The notes: generated from the sequence alone by a model not told the origin. A stretch of DNA of 64,000 bases from Streptomyces spiroverticillatus (GCA_014650415.1 BMUX01000024.1:27720-91719), one strand, 5' to 3'; counted from the first letter of the stretch, positions 46,281 to 55,789 are shown. Numbers and translations: made by a program.

Positions 46281-47406
46281 CCCCACCGCGCTCCGCCTCA
46301 CCCTCGCCGAGCAGGTCGCGTCCGCCCAACCCGAACTCGACCCCGGATGGGGTGCCGCCGTCGCAGCCGTCCCACGTGAGGTGTTCCTCGGCGCGCACGC
46401 CTTCCGGCCCACCGGTGCCGGATGGGAGCCCGTGCACCGGGCGCAGGTGGGCGAGGAGGAGTGGCTGCGGATGGTCTACGCCGACCGGACCTGGGTCACC
46501 CAGGTCGACGGGAGGGACGCCGCCCACGCCGCCGGCCCCGTTGTGGGCAGCCCCACCTCCTCGGCGACGCTCCCCTCCCTGGTGGTGCGTACCGCCCAGG
46601 TGGCGGGGTTGCGCCCCGGTCAGAAGGTCCTCGAAGTGGGGACCGGCACCGGGTACTCCACCGCCGTCCTCTCCCACCGGCTCGGCGTGCAGCACGTCGT
46701 CAGCATCGAGTACGACGAACACCTCGCGGCCAGCGCCGCCGCCCACCTGCACACCGCCGGATACACGCCGACGCTCGCCACCGGCGACGGCCTCCAAGGG
46801 TGCAAGGAGCACGCCGACTACGACGCGATCATCGCGACCTGTGCGGTGCGGTCCCTGCCGCCCTCCTGGTTCTTCCAGCTCAACGACGGCGGCACCATTA
46901 CCACCACGATCTCCGGCTGGATGCTCGCCGCGGGCCTGATCCGCCTCACCCTCGACGACGAAGGCACCGCCCGCGGCCGGTTCGAGAGCGACACCATCTC
47001 GTACATGCTCGCCCGCCCCCACGAACGCCCCCCCGCCCCCCGCTTCTTCCCCCTGGACGGCGACACCCGCACCACCGACACAGACCCCGCACTCCTCGCA
47101 TCGTGGACAGGCCGGTTCGTGGCCCAACTCGGTTGCCCTTCAGCAGAGTTGATGACCACCAGTACCGGCATCATCCTGCACGACGTCGCCACCGGGTCCC
47201 AGGCATGGACCGAAACCCGCGGACCGTCATGGACGGTGCACCAGCACGGACCCCTCCGCCTCTGGGACCAGGTCGAAGACGCCCTGACCACGTGGCAGAA
47301 GGCCGGGACCCCCGACCTTCCCGACTTCGGAATGACCGCGACCCCCTCCGAGCAAACCGTATGGATCGGCTCCCCCACCGGACCACGCTGGCAGCTGCCG
47401 CTCTGA
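46270..47406 (+). CDS. tgmC: Graspetide-associated protein-L-isoaspartate methyltransferase-like enzyme
   Basis: 378 residues from GTG 46270, CAGGAG upstream. PIMT-type Rossmann domain: SSATLPSLVVRTAQ, motif I VLEVGTGTGYSTAVL, VSIEYDEHLA, ATGDGLQG, and a long C-terminal extension (about residue 240 on) specific to the RiPP group (ATP-grasp peptide maturase system methyltransferase). In fuscimiditide biosynthesis the equivalent enzyme methylates an Asp of the esterified peptide so that it cyclises to an aspartimide. The same role is inferred here from locus order. Confidence 0.9.
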   Translation: MSADPTALRLTLAEQVASAQPELDPGWGAAVAAVPREVFLGAHAFRPTGAGWEPVHRAQVGEEEWLRMVYADRTWVTQVDGRDAAHAAGPVVGSPTSSATLPSLVVRTAQVAGLRPGQKVLEVGTGTGYSTAVLSHRLGVQHVVSIEYDEHLAASAAAHLHTAGYTPTLATGDGLQGCKEHADYDAIIATCAVRSLPPSWFFQLNDGGTITTTISGWMLAAGLIRLTLDDEGTARGRFESDTISYMLARPHERPPAPRFFPLDGDTRTTDTDPALLASWTGRFVAQLGCPSAELMTTSTGIILHDVATGSQAWTETRGPSWTVHQHGPLRLWDQVEDALTTWQKAGTPDLPDFGMTATPSEQTVWIGSPTGPRWQLPL

Positions 47407-47611
47407 CAGAATCCGGCCCGCACGACCCCCTCCACGCCGCGCCCGCCCCGGCAAGACGACGTCCCCACCGCTTGTGACGTGAGGCAGTACGACAGATCCT
47501 GGACACCGCCACCTGGTGGGCACCCGAGCCCGCGGACAACGCCACCGCCCTCGTCACCGATCTACCAGGCGGCCGGTGGCGAGGGGCCGCAGTCCGGTGA
47601 GAGGGTGTCGT

Positions 47612-48088
47612 TCAGCTTGTCGTGGGCCAGACCTGGAGCAGGTAGTGCTCGGCGATGGGCTCGTCCTCCTCCTGGACACCGTCGGGGTGGAGTGTCCGCC
47701 CTTGTGCGTGAAGCCGCATACGGTAGTTACCCGGTCCGTTGAAGGCCAGGTTGACCTCGTAGGCTTCCAGATCGTCGGACTCCTCGTCGGGGCCCATCGC
47801 GGTGGCGAGGTGGGTGACTCCGAGGGTGGAGGTGTAGTCGAATGCGGCGACGTCTTCCCACGGCCGCGAGCTGTCCGCGGCAAGCGGGTCGGGTGCCAGG
47901 TCGAAGGAGATCATCGCCGGCCCCGCGCTGATTCCCGCCAGGGCGACAGCATGGTCCACCCCGCCGGCGACCAGACCGTTGTTCCCGGCCGCGGAGACGG
48001 TGCGGTTCTTCACGCGGTCGAGGTCATCGTCTTCCAGGAGGTAGAACTGGTTCTCCGCCACAGCGAACCGGTAGGGGCCTTGCAGCAT
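47612..48088 (-). CDS. Hypothetical protein, paralogue of the 60894 gene (possible nuclease inhibitor/immunity)
   Basis: 158 residues from ATG 48088 (GGGAG 7 nt upstream). It shares with the 60894 protein an N-terminal NQFYL segment, GPGNYRMRLHAQGR, and the end EHYLLQVWP. The N-terminal pattern (aromatic strand, QFYL, acidic turn) resembles ComJ/Nin nuclease inhibitors. Strongly acidic overall, as expected of an inhibitor of a basic nuclease. No nuclease gene is adjacent, so it would be an orphan immunity gene. The relation to ComJ is by eye. Confidence 0.6.
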   Translation of the reverse strand: MLQGPYRFAVAENQFYLLEDDDLDRVKNRTVSAAGNNGLVAGGVDHAVALAGISAGPAMISFDLAPDPLAADSSRPWEDVAAFDYTSTLGVTHLATAMGPDEESDDLEAYEVNLAFNGPGNYRMRLHAQGRTLHPDGVQEEDEPIAEHYLLQVWPTTS

Positions 48089-48489
48089 CTGCTCACTCCC
48101 AGGGAGGTCGGGGTCGGGTGGGACGCCCACGACGCTGCCGCTGCTGCTATTTCTGGTGAACATCCAGAGTGCCGATCATCACTGAACACTGCCGGAACTG
48201 TTCTTCGCCAGCGAAGATGGTCGAAGCCGATCCCTTGACCAGGGCCGACTATGTTTGTTGGCAAGGGCTTTGAGGTGTGTGCGCCGATAACCGAAGCTCC
48301 TCCCAGGGCGTGAGTCGACGACGACTGCATCGGGTGTACTGCCGGAATGGCGATCAGGTTCGTCGCAGGCATCAATCCCTGCATGGATGGGTGTTGGCCA
48401 GGTCGGAGCCCTGGGCTTTCGTGGATATTCCTTGACCAGTGGGTTCGTGTCGCTGAAAGTGGCCCTACTGATCGACTGGGGCGGGAAGC
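48089..48489. other. Intergenic, divergent promoters
   Basis: 401 bp between divergent genes; lower G+C around 48160-48270. Nothing else recognised. Confidence 0.45.
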
Positions 48490-49302
48490 ATGACGCACGA
48501 CGACTACGCTGACCACTGCGAGGAGCTCTTCGCAGTGGGTGGATTCACCGAGGTTCGCAAGCAGGCCGAAGCCGGCCTGGAGGAACTCGGGCCCGACCCG
48601 GTGCTCTACCGGTGGCTCGGCCTCGCACACGCGGCGGAGGACGAGGACGACCACGACACCGAGGCGGAGAAGGCATACAAGGCCGGGCTCGCACAGTGGC
48701 CGGACGACCTTGGACTGCTCGTCTCCTACCTGGAACTGTGCCTGCGGGCCGACCAGTGGGCGCACCCCGGGCGCAGCAGTCGGGCGGGCATGCTCAAGGA
48801 GCGGATCGCCGTGCTGGCTCCGAAGGGCTCGCCAGAGGCGGCACGGGTGGAGGACGCACTCGGCTGGGCCGGCCGCGGCTACTGGCAGGACGTGCGGGCG
48901 AGGACGGCAACCGCACGAGTCGAGCGGGCGACTCTGGCGTCCCACAGCCTCGATGTCGCCGAAGCGCTGGAGCGGGGCGCCCAAGCGCCCGCGCATCCCG
49001 AGGACCTGCGGGCCGCCGAGGTGGCAGCCGCACTGGAACTGCTGGATGGGTCGTGGCGGGCCCCGCTCCGGCTCATGGTCCGCCACCGCGTGGCCGCGTA
49101 CGTCGCCACCTTCATGCTGGTCCTCGCCACCAACCAGGCACTGGTGCTGAGCGGGACCCTTTCCTACAGCATGTGGGGCTGGATCTGGTACGCGCCCATC
49201 CTGCTGGCCGAATCGAAGCTCAGACAAGCCCGGCGGCTGGCCCGGCAGCGGGTGATCGGCGCGATGGAGGACCGGCACGCCGAAACCGCCGCCGCGGGCT
49301 AG
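48490..49302 (+). CDS. TPR-like membrane protein
   Basis: 270 residues. The N-terminal half is helical with TPR-like spacing (ELFAVGGFTEVRKQAEAGLE, EAEKAYKAGLAQWPDDLGLL). Two predicted membrane helices follow near residues 198-235 (VAAYVATFMLVLATNQALVL, SMWGWIWYAPILLA), with a basic cytoplasmic tail. No ribosome site stands out immediately before ATG 48490. Function unknown; perhaps a scaffold. Confidence 0.7.
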   Translation: MTHDDYADHCEELFAVGGFTEVRKQAEAGLEELGPDPVLYRWLGLAHAAEDEDDHDTEAEKAYKAGLAQWPDDLGLLVSYLELCLRADQWAHPGRSSRAGMLKERIAVLAPKGSPEAARVEDALGWAGRGYWQDVRARTATARVERATLASHSLDVAEALERGAQAPAHPEDLRAAEVAAALELLDGSWRAPLRLMVRHRVAAYVATFMLVLATNQALVLSGTLSYSMWGWIWYAPILLAESKLRQARRLARQRVIGAMEDRHAETAAAG

Positions 49303-49383
49303 GACTTGTCTGACAATGATGATGTTGCGGTGGCAGCCATCCTCCGGAGACGTGGGGGAATTGCGTGTGGGAAGGTCATCGGT

Positions 49384-49866
49384 GTGATCAACCACCATGG
49401 CGGCTCGGCCCGCGAACTCGTACTCGTGGGTGAACTGAGCCCTGCTGACCTCGAATTTCTTCACCGCGAGGCGCTTCGCGTTCTGCGCTCCGGCATCGAC
49501 GCTGCCAACCTCGACGCCTACAGCGACGATGACTGGCCACCCGCGGTGCTGCGTTCGCACGAGCACGCGCTGTCCCTGGCCAGGGAGGCGGTGGCAGATG
49601 GCGCTCGTTCCCGACGTGCCGATCCTGGGATGGGCATCGACATCGACGTCCGTGACGACGCGCAGTTCGAGCTGCTGTTGGACCTGGTTCCCCACACGAT
49701 CAATGCCGAAGGCTGGCGAGGGGACCAGTTGGTCTTCAGCGCCAGTGACTCGGGAACCTCACTGTGGATGGTCGTCACGCAGGGACAGGAGGCAGAACTC
49801 CTGTCCCGACTGGAAGCGCAAGGGATCCGCCCGACCGCACTTGCCGTCCAGCCACCCGGCCGCTGA
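49384..49866 (+). CDS. Hypothetical protein
   Basis: 160 residues from GTG 49384 (GGAAGG 8 nt upstream); the frame is open further back to 49306. Helical first half (ELSPADLEFLHREALRVLRS), later strands (QLVFSASDSGTSLWMVVTQG). No signal peptide or family recognised. Confidence 0.55.
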   Translation: MINHHGGSARELVLVGELSPADLEFLHREALRVLRSGIDAANLDAYSDDDWPPAVLRSHEHALSLAREAVADGARSRRADPGMGIDIDVRDDAQFELLLDLVPHTINAEGWRGDQLVFSASDSGTSLWMVVTQGQEAELLSRLEAQGIRPTALAVQPPGR

Positions 49867-50187
49867 GACGCATGAGCGGAATCATGCCTCAACACCATTT
49901 TTCATACCGCCCGTTCGGCCTGGCGTCCGATGCCAGTCACCCCGCGGGAGCGCCCGCCTTCCTGCGTTCACACCGGGGTGCAGCAGCAGGTAAGCGTCCT
50001 GTACGGCGGCAATCGGGACGCCGCCGCAACCGAGGTCTGGGTGCAATTCCACCGACAGAAGCCTGCCCCCGCCCACCAGAATCCCGACCACCCCGGGACC
50101 CCTGTAGACGGAGTTATCCACAGGGGTCGCGGGGTGCCGACACCTCGCTCTACCGTGCTCCCACTGTTGATCGCAGGGAGGCGCGCG
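49867..50187. other. Intergenic; lone DnaA-box-like 9-mer
   Basis: 321 bp. Contains one perfect TTATCCACA at 50114-50122 but no cluster of boxes. Otherwise nothing recognised. Confidence 0.4.
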
Positions 50188-50415
50188 ATGGTGTTCGAAG
50201 AGCTGGCGAGCGAAATCATGGCGGAACTGCCCACGCGGGCACTCGGAGAGGTGCTGGCGCTCGAGATCGTGCGGACGAACCCGCGGGCATGGCCATGCGT
50301 CGCCGACGAAGGCTCCTGCGAGGAAATCCGAGAGGCGTGGGGCACCCTCGCGTGGGTGCAGTATGAGCCCCTCGACGGGACGGTGGAGATCCGGGAGATC
50401 GGGTGGGCGGGGTAG
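50188..50415 (+). CDS. Small hypothetical protein
   Basis: 75 residues from ATG 50188, preceded by CAGGGAGG at a suitable distance. Helical start (FEELASEIMAELPTRALGEV), then a possible strand (TLAWVQYEPLDGTVEIRE). No family recognised. Confidence 0.55.
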   Translation: MVFEELASEIMAELPTRALGEVLALEIVRTNPRAWPCVADEGSCEEIREAWGTLAWVQYEPLDGTVEIREIGWAG

Positions 50416-50861
50416 CTCCGGCTCCCTCGACCACTGGCCGCTCTCTCCGGCCGAGGCCGAGGTGCGGGCGACAGCGCCGCTCCTCGGCCACCTGGGCCAG
50501 TAACACGGTGGGCTGATTGCGGACGTTGAAGCCAGGCGATCTTTCAGACCGCCTGAGACTTCCGACAGATACACCCCGGGCATCCACGACATCGCCCTCT
50601 TTGTACGGGGTACCGAGGCCGTCGGCCGGCAAGACGAATAGGGCTTGTCCAGCCGATCACGTGACTGCTCCCCGCCGCGGCCGTTGATGTGGTTGCCCAG
50701 CCCCGCGCCAACGCAGGACACGTGGTCTGCCACACGTGCCGCGAGAACCCCGCCCACCTCCACCGCACGAGATTGCCGTGCGTGCGCCCCTCTGCGGCCC
50801 ACAGACGGCGTCCCGCCTCGGTTGCAGAGGCGGGACGGCGGATTCCTGCCCGCTTGCCGGA
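50416..50861. other. Intergenic, no supported gene
   Basis: 446 bp between a plus-strand gene and the end of the fasciclin gene. A CHTC-containing plus frame near 50725 echoes a similar one near 15850 (shared GTCTGCCACACGTG), but neither is a convincing gene. Confidence 0.35.
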
Positions 50862-51512
50862 CTACTTCGGCATCAGGACGGTGTCGACGATGTAGACGGT
50901 GGCGTTGGCGGTGGGTACGTTGCCGCAGACCACGGATGACGTGCCGTTGACCTTGTAGGACTCGCCGGAGCCCGCGGTGGTGAGGGTGGACTTCTCCAGG
51001 GTCGGGTAGGTGCCGCTCTCCAGCTGCTTGGGGGTGAGCTTCTGGCCGACGACGTGGTAGGTGAGGATCTTGGTCAGGGTGGCCTTGTCGGCGAGGACCT
51101 TGTCGAGGTCGGCCTTGGGGATCTTGGCGAAGGCCTCGTTGGTCGGGGCGAACACCGTGATGTCCTTGGCGTTGTTCAGGGTGTCGACGAGGCCGGCCTT
51201 CTTGACCGCGGTGACCAGGGTGGAGAGGTCCTTGTTGTTGGACGCGGCGGTGGCGACCGGATCCTTGGCCATGCCGTCGAAGCTGCCCGCGCCTTCGGCC
51301 GGGACACCGGCACAGGCGGGGCCGAAGGGCTTGTCCGGCGCCATGGCGTTAGCGGCGTCGGACGACGGGGCCGCGGGCTCGGATGCGGCGGACGAAGAAG
51401 CGTTGTCCTTCTTGTCCTTGTCCGTGTCGCCGCACGCGGTGAGCGTGAGGGGAAGGATCGCGACGGCGGACACGGCGAGGGCGGCACGGCGGAAGACGCG
51501 GGCGTTCATCAT
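50862..51512 (-). CDS. Fasciclin-domain lipoprotein
   Basis: 216 residues. Lipobox LTACG at about residue 27, an Asp/Lys/Ser-rich spacer, then one FAS1 domain (about 85-216): TLVTAVKKAGLVDTLNN, ITVFAPTNEAFAKIP, ILTYHVVGQKLTP, ending TVYIVDTVLMPK. Surface adhesion or scaffold role in the family. AGGAG 5 nt before ATG 51512. It follows the molybdoenzyme gene on the same strand (128 bp), a pairing also seen in other actinobacteria. Confidence 0.9.
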   Translation of the reverse strand: MMNARVFRRAALAVSAVAILPLTLTACGDTDKDKKDNASSSAASEPAAPSSDAANAMAPDKPFGPACAGVPAEGAGSFDGMAKDPVATAASNNKDLSTLVTAVKKAGLVDTLNNAKDITVFAPTNEAFAKIPKADLDKVLADKATLTKILTYHVVGQKLTPKQLESGTYPTLEKSTLTTAGSGESYKVNGTSSVVCGNVPTANATVYIVDTVLMPK

Positions 51513-51640
51513 GACTGCTCCTGATAGTTGTGGGCTTGGTGGATATGGGATTCGACAGAAAGAGGTCTGCTGCTGCGAGAGCCGCGGCGGGGGTGGTCTG
51601 ATCGGCGGCGTGTGACGGTCGGTCCGCCTGGGTTGGTGTC

Positions 51641-53284
51641 TCATTGGACGGTGAGGACGACGGAGTGCCAGCCGGTCGCCCCGTTGGGGACGGTCCCGAC
51701 GCGTTCCTCGGTCTGGGTGGTGCCGGTCCGGTCGGTGGCGCGGACGGTGAGTGTGTGGCCGCCGGAGGTGGCCTTCCAGGGGAGCGACCACTGGCGCCAG
51801 GTGTCGGTGGTGTCCTCGGCCGCGAGGTCGGCGCGCTGCCAGGGCCCGTCGTCGACGCGTACTTCGACCTTGTCGATGCCACGGTGCTGGGCCCAGGCGA
51901 CTCCGGCGACCATGATGGTGCCCGCCTTCGGTGTGGCGAAGGGCTTGGGGGTGTCGATGCGCGACTGGGTCTTGATGGGTGCGCGCTGCGACCAGGAGCG
52001 TTTCACCCAGTACGGGTCGTAGTCGACGAAGGTAGTGAGTTCGATGTCCTGGATCCACTTGCACGCCGAGACGTAGCCGTAGAGACCGGGCACCACCATC
52101 CGAACGGGGAATCCGTGGTCGAAGGGCAGGGGTTCGCCGTTCATGCCGACGGCGAGCAGGGCGTCCCGGCCGTCCATGAGGTCCTCGACCGGGCTGCCGA
52201 TCGTCATGCCGTCCACGGAACGGGCCACCAGCTGGTCGGCGGACCCGCCGCGGGAGGGCGGTTTCACCCCGGCCTCCTTGAGCAGCGCGGCCAGAGGGAC
52301 GCCGATCCAGCGGGCGTTGCCCGCGTACGGGCCGCCGACCTCGTTGGACACACAGGTCAGGGTGATGTGACGTTCGATCAAGGGCCGGTCGAGCAGGTCC
52401 TGGTAGGTGAGGGTGAGCGGGCGGGTCACGCCCTTGCCGTGGATCGTCAGCTTCCACGCGGTGGCGTCGACCTTCGGCACGACCAGCGCGGTGTCGACCC
52501 GGTAGAAGTCCTTGTTCGGGGTGACGAACGGGCTGATCCCGGGAGTGTGCAGGGCAGCCCCCGAGGGGATCGGACGGGCCTGCGAGGCCGGACGGGGCAG
52601 GACGACGCCGGCCCGTGAAGCGGTGGCTCCGGCGCCCCGGGAGGCGTTGAGCGACCTCCCGAGGAACCCCGCCCCCGCCGAGGCCACGGCCGCGGCACCG
52701 GCCGCGATCACGAACCCGCGACGATCCCAGCCCGCCGGGCGACCGACCGTGTCACCACGTGTATCGCCCTCTGCGGGTGCGGAGCTGGGCAGAGTGCGGG
52801 TAAGCAGTACCACCAGGTAGTACAGGAGGCCCGCCGCGCAGAGCGCCCCCACCACCGACGGCAGGGCGTCGACTGGGCCGGTGGAGTCGGGGCGGGTGGT
52901 GGCGGCGACCGCGCCCACCACACCGAACAGCAGGACTCCGGCCGCGCCGGCACGCCGGAAGCGGACCGCCAGTACACCGATCACGATCGAGAACAGCGCC
53001 AGCACCGCGAGGATACCCAGCTGCAGCACTAGCTTGTCGTTGGTCCCGAACTGGCGGATCGCCCAGTCCTTGACAGCGACGGGTGTCCGGTCGATCGCCG
53101 CTCCCCCGACCGCGATCACCGGTCCCGCCTCGGGCCGCACCGCCGCCGCGACGAGCTCGGCGACCGCCAGCGCGGAAAAGCCCGCCAGCAGCCCGGAAAG
53201 GGCGGCAAGCGGCACCCGTACGCCTCTGCTCAGGATGTTGCTCACGTGAATGCTTCGGAACGGCTCCCTCCGCGGATGGGTCAT
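51641..53284 (-). CDS. Membrane-bound sulfite oxidase-like molybdopterin oxidoreductase
   Basis: About 547 residues from ATG 53284, or 534 from GTG 53245; neither start has a well-placed ribosome site. Four or five N-terminal membrane helices (about 20-160) are followed by a twin-arginine-like DRRGFVIAAGAAAVASAG helix and the Moco domain (HITLTCVSNEVGG with the Mo-ligating Cys; FPVRMVVPGLYGYVSACKWI). A C-terminal dimerisation beta-sandwich (VAGVAWAQHRGIDKVEVRVD) completes it. It oxidises or reduces small S- or N-oxides or methionine sulfoxide on the outer face. The electron partner is unknown. Confidence 0.9.
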   Translation of the reverse strand: MTHPRREPFRSIHVSNILSRGVRVPLAALSGLLAGFSALAVAELVAAAVRPEAGPVIAVGGAAIDRTPVAVKDWAIRQFGTNDKLVLQLGILAVLALFSIVIGVLAVRFRRAGAAGVLLFGVVGAVAATTRPDSTGPVDALPSVVGALCAAGLLYYLVVLLTRTLPSSAPAEGDTRGDTVGRPAGWDRRGFVIAAGAAAVASAGAGFLGRSLNASRGAGATASRAGVVLPRPASQARPIPSGAALHTPGISPFVTPNKDFYRVDTALVVPKVDATAWKLTIHGKGVTRPLTLTYQDLLDRPLIERHITLTCVSNEVGGPYAGNARWIGVPLAALLKEAGVKPPSRGGSADQLVARSVDGMTIGSPVEDLMDGRDALLAVGMNGEPLPFDHGFPVRMVVPGLYGYVSACKWIQDIELTTFVDYDPYWVKRSWSQRAPIKTQSRIDTPKPFATPKAGTIMVAGVAWAQHRGIDKVEVRVDDGPWQRADLAAEDTTDTWRQWSLPWKATSGGHTLTVRATDRTGTTQTEERVGTVPNGATGWHSVVLTVQ

Positions 53285-53486
53285 CCCTCGAAATTGATGA
53301 AAAGAGACCTACGGGAAGTCACCAGAGTGGACATACAGGACTTTTTCCGCCGAACGCGCGATTCAACGTGGCACGGCAATCCGATCAAGGAACCGTGACG
53401 AATATTTCCCGTGCGAACTCGCTCATCACGTCTCGCACGGCTGCGCTGCACCCAAGTACCAAGTCCGTCGCACGATCGGAGACGCC

Positions 53487-53822
53487 ATGGCCGAGGACAC
53501 CGCGGGAACCTCAATCACCACTCCACCGGCACGGACAGTGGTTCCAGCCGACCTGACCGGACATGCGGAACTCCCGGACCCCGGCAGGAGGCAGAACGAC
53601 GGACCGGCCCTGGCGCGCTTGAGGCAGGCAGTCCTGAGGCAGATCAAGAACGTTCCGCAAGAACCGGCACTCCCGACACCCGAGCGGCAGGATCCAGTGG
53701 TCGGTGAGGCCGTGGGCAGAACCGCGCAAGAATCCTTCAGGGCCGACAGTCCCCCGTCGCGCACCCGCAAGGGCACGAACTGGCGTGCCTGGGCCAGCTC
53801 CAGAAAACGGCGCTGCCCCTGA
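53487..53822 (+). CDS. Small hypothetical protein, doubtful
   Basis: 111 residues from ATG 53487 with CGGAG 7-8 nt upstream. Disordered, Pro/Arg/Gln-rich, with one helix (ARLRQAVLRQIKNVP). Could be real or chance; nothing similar recognised. Confidence 0.3.
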   Translation: MAEDTAGTSITTPPARTVVPADLTGHAELPDPGRRQNDGPALARLRQAVLRQIKNVPQEPALPTPERQDPVVGEAVGRTAQESFRADSPPSRTRKGTNWRAWASSRKRRCP

Positions 53823-54147
53823 CAGCCTGGCCTCCCTGTTCTGCGGCTTCGCCGTCTACGCACCCACGTGAGGAAGCCCTACGTCACGCCTGCGTCGTTG
53901 TGGGTGGGTGCCAGACCCCTTTCGACGTCGTCGCAGAACGGCTCGACCGGGTAAGCCCGCACGGTATCCACGGCACAGCGTTCGCAGGCAGGACGTGTGA
54001 CGTCCCTGTGCCCTGTACCCCGGAGCCTGCGGGCCGCAGGCCCATACGGGTGACATGTGCGGGGGTCGCCAATCCTGGACGTCCCGTGTCGCGAACTTCC
54101 CGCAGATCGTCCGCATCGGTGCGGGCGCGAGGAAGAGATGGGGCGTG
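53823..54147. other. Intergenic upstream of the ferritin-like genes
   Basis: 325 bp. No gene recognised; expected to hold the promoter of the 54148-56896 group. Confidence 0.4.
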
Positions 54148-54837
54148 ATGGGCGTACAGCGCATCGATACCCGGCTGCTGAAGCAACTGAGCGAACAGTC
54201 GCAGGACTTGAACAGCGACGCCATGCGGCTGACGCACGGCTCGCTCGTCGGGATGGACCGGACCGTGTCCCGGGACGACATCCGGGCCCTGCAGACCGCG
54301 GCGTCGCTGGAGAACCTGGCCGTCAGTGTGTACCGGACGGCTGCCGGGCTGCCGTTCATCAAGCACGGCAACAGGACGGTCGCGGCCTTCATCGCCACGA
54401 CGATCACCCAGCACTCGGCGCACGCGCGTGCCTTCAACGCCGCTGCCATGAACGCGGGCGGCGTCGCACAGACCGCGGTGAATCCGAAGTACGCGGCCGT
54501 GGTGAAGCAGGCGCTGCCCGGGATCAAGGGCCCGGCCGACGTGGTCGCGCTGGCCGTCACGCTGGAGGACGCCGCCACCCAGACGTACGTCAAGAACACC
54601 GGCGAGGTCCGCGACGTACAGCTGCGCAAGCTGTTCGCGAGCGTCGCCCCCGTCGAGGCCCAGCACCGGGCGACCCTGCTGGCCGTCCAGGCGCTCCTGG
54701 GCGCCGGCCGCCCCGAACTCGTCGCCATCCCCACCGACGTGTCCAAACTGCCCGCCGCCGCCGGTTCCGTTGCCTTCCCCCAGGCGTTCTACCCGAGCAA
54801 GAACGCCTCCCCGGTCACCGAAGGAGCCGTCAAGTGA
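54148..54837 (+). CDS. Ferritin-like domain protein (first of a pair)
   Basis: 229 residues from ATG 54148 (AGGAAG upstream). The domain repeats the helix motif LQTAASLENLAVSVYRTAAG, ITQHSAHARAFNAAAMNAGG, VTLEDAATQTYVKNTGEV and SVAPVEAQHRATLLAVQ: four helices with E/H residues of a di-metal site. No signal peptide. Resembles the DUF4439/ferritin_2-like group. Overlaps the next gene by 4 bp; the proteins share the same four-helix pattern and may form a heteromer. Confidence 0.8.
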   Translation: MGVQRIDTRLLKQLSEQSQDLNSDAMRLTHGSLVGMDRTVSRDDIRALQTAASLENLAVSVYRTAAGLPFIKHGNRTVAAFIATTITQHSAHARAFNAAAMNAGGVAQTAVNPKYAAVVKQALPGIKGPADVVALAVTLEDAATQTYVKNTGEVRDVQLRKLFASVAPVEAQHRATLLAVQALLGAGRPELVAIPTDVSKLPAAAGSVAFPQAFYPSKNASPVTEGAVK

Positions 54838-55610
54838 GCACCCGCCGCCAGGACGAGGACCTGCACATCAGCGAGCACGACCTGCTGCGCCTGACCGCCG
54901 ACATGGAGGAGGCTCACCAGGCCACGCTCCCCGCCATGCAGGCGGGCACGGAAGAACTGGTCGAGGAGGTACGGACGGCGGACGTGCGACGTCGTGGGTT
55001 CCTCGTCGGAATCGGCGCCGCAGCGGCCGCGTTCGCGCTGACCGCTCGTTCCGGGGAGGCTCCCGCGTACGCGGCCGAGTCGTCACCGGTGGCCAAGCCG
55101 AGTCCGTACACGGGGGACTTGAAGGTCGTGGCGCTGGCGGTGGCACTGGAGAACCAGGCCGTCATGGCGTACGGAGCCGCGCTCAAGGCCGCCAAGGCCG
55201 GCCGGCTCGGCACGGTGCCGCCCGCGGTGGCGACCTTCGCGGTGACCGCGATGAACCAGCACGCCGCCCACGCCAAGGCCTGGAACGCGGTCCTGACCGG
55301 TGCCGGACGGCCCGCGATCAAGGGCGTCCCGCTGACCAACCAGGCCGCCACCCTCAAGGCCCTCGGCAAGGTCACCAGCGTCACCGGCGTCGCCCGCCTC
55401 GCCCTCTCCCTGGAGGAGCAGGCCGCGCAGACCTACAGTTTCGCCACCACCCACGTCACCAGCCCCGCGGGCATCAAGACCGCCGCAACCATCGCGCCGG
55501 TCGAGGCCCAGCACGCGGCCATCCTCCACTTCGTCCTTGGCGAGTACCCGGTCCAGGACACCTTCCTGCCCCTCGACAAGGCCGCCAAGCCCACCCTCCT
55601 CACCGTCTGA
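54834..55610 (+). CDS. Ferritin-like domain protein, exported (second of a pair)
   Basis: 258 residues from GTG 54834. A ~45-residue cytoplasmic helix is followed by DVRRRGFLVGIGAAAAAFAL, a twin-arginine-like export signal or anchor, then the ferritin-like four-helix domain (VALAVALENQAVMAYGAALK, MNQHAAHAKAWNAVLTGAGR, LSLEEQAAQTYSFATTHV, TIAPVEAQHAAILHFVLGEY). The four E/H-containing helices parallel the preceding protein closely, so the pair arose by duplication. Its Tat signal fits the tatA-like gene ~1 kb downstream. Confidence 0.82.
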   Translation: MSTRRQDEDLHISEHDLLRLTADMEEAHQATLPAMQAGTEELVEEVRTADVRRRGFLVGIGAAAAAFALTARSGEAPAYAAESSPVAKPSPYTGDLKVVALAVALENQAVMAYGAALKAAKAGRLGTVPPAVATFAVTAMNQHAAHAKAWNAVLTGAGRPAIKGVPLTNQAATLKALGKVTSVTGVARLALSLEEQAAQTYSFATTHVTSPAGIKTAATIAPVEAQHAAILHFVLGEYPVQDTFLPLDKAAKPTLLTV

Positions 55611-55696
55611 CCGTCGGCCGGCTGTCCGCCGACCGCGCATGACACGGCCTGCAGCGGTGCCGCTGACCTTCCGGTGAGGTGACGGCGGCGGCACTC

Positions 55697-55746
55697 GCGG
55701 GGCGGTGATCCGTCCACAGCAGCACTGCTGCGGTTCACCGCCCCGC
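55697..55746. terminator. Nested hairpin after the ferritin-like pair
   Basis: A perfect 12-bp outer stem (55697-55708 with 55735-55746) encloses a smaller CAGCAG-CA-CTGCTG hairpin. Lies between the ferritin-like operon and the cupredoxin gene, so it probably attenuates or ends transcription. Confidence 0.6.
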
Positions 55747-55789
55747 GTCCATGGTCCTCTCTGCCAGCTTCCCCGAGGAAGACCCACGC

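Noticed and set aside
50114..50122. Perfect DnaA-box-like TTATCCACA
   Set aside because: Single occurrence, no cluster and no dnaA/dnaN neighbours, so not an origin.
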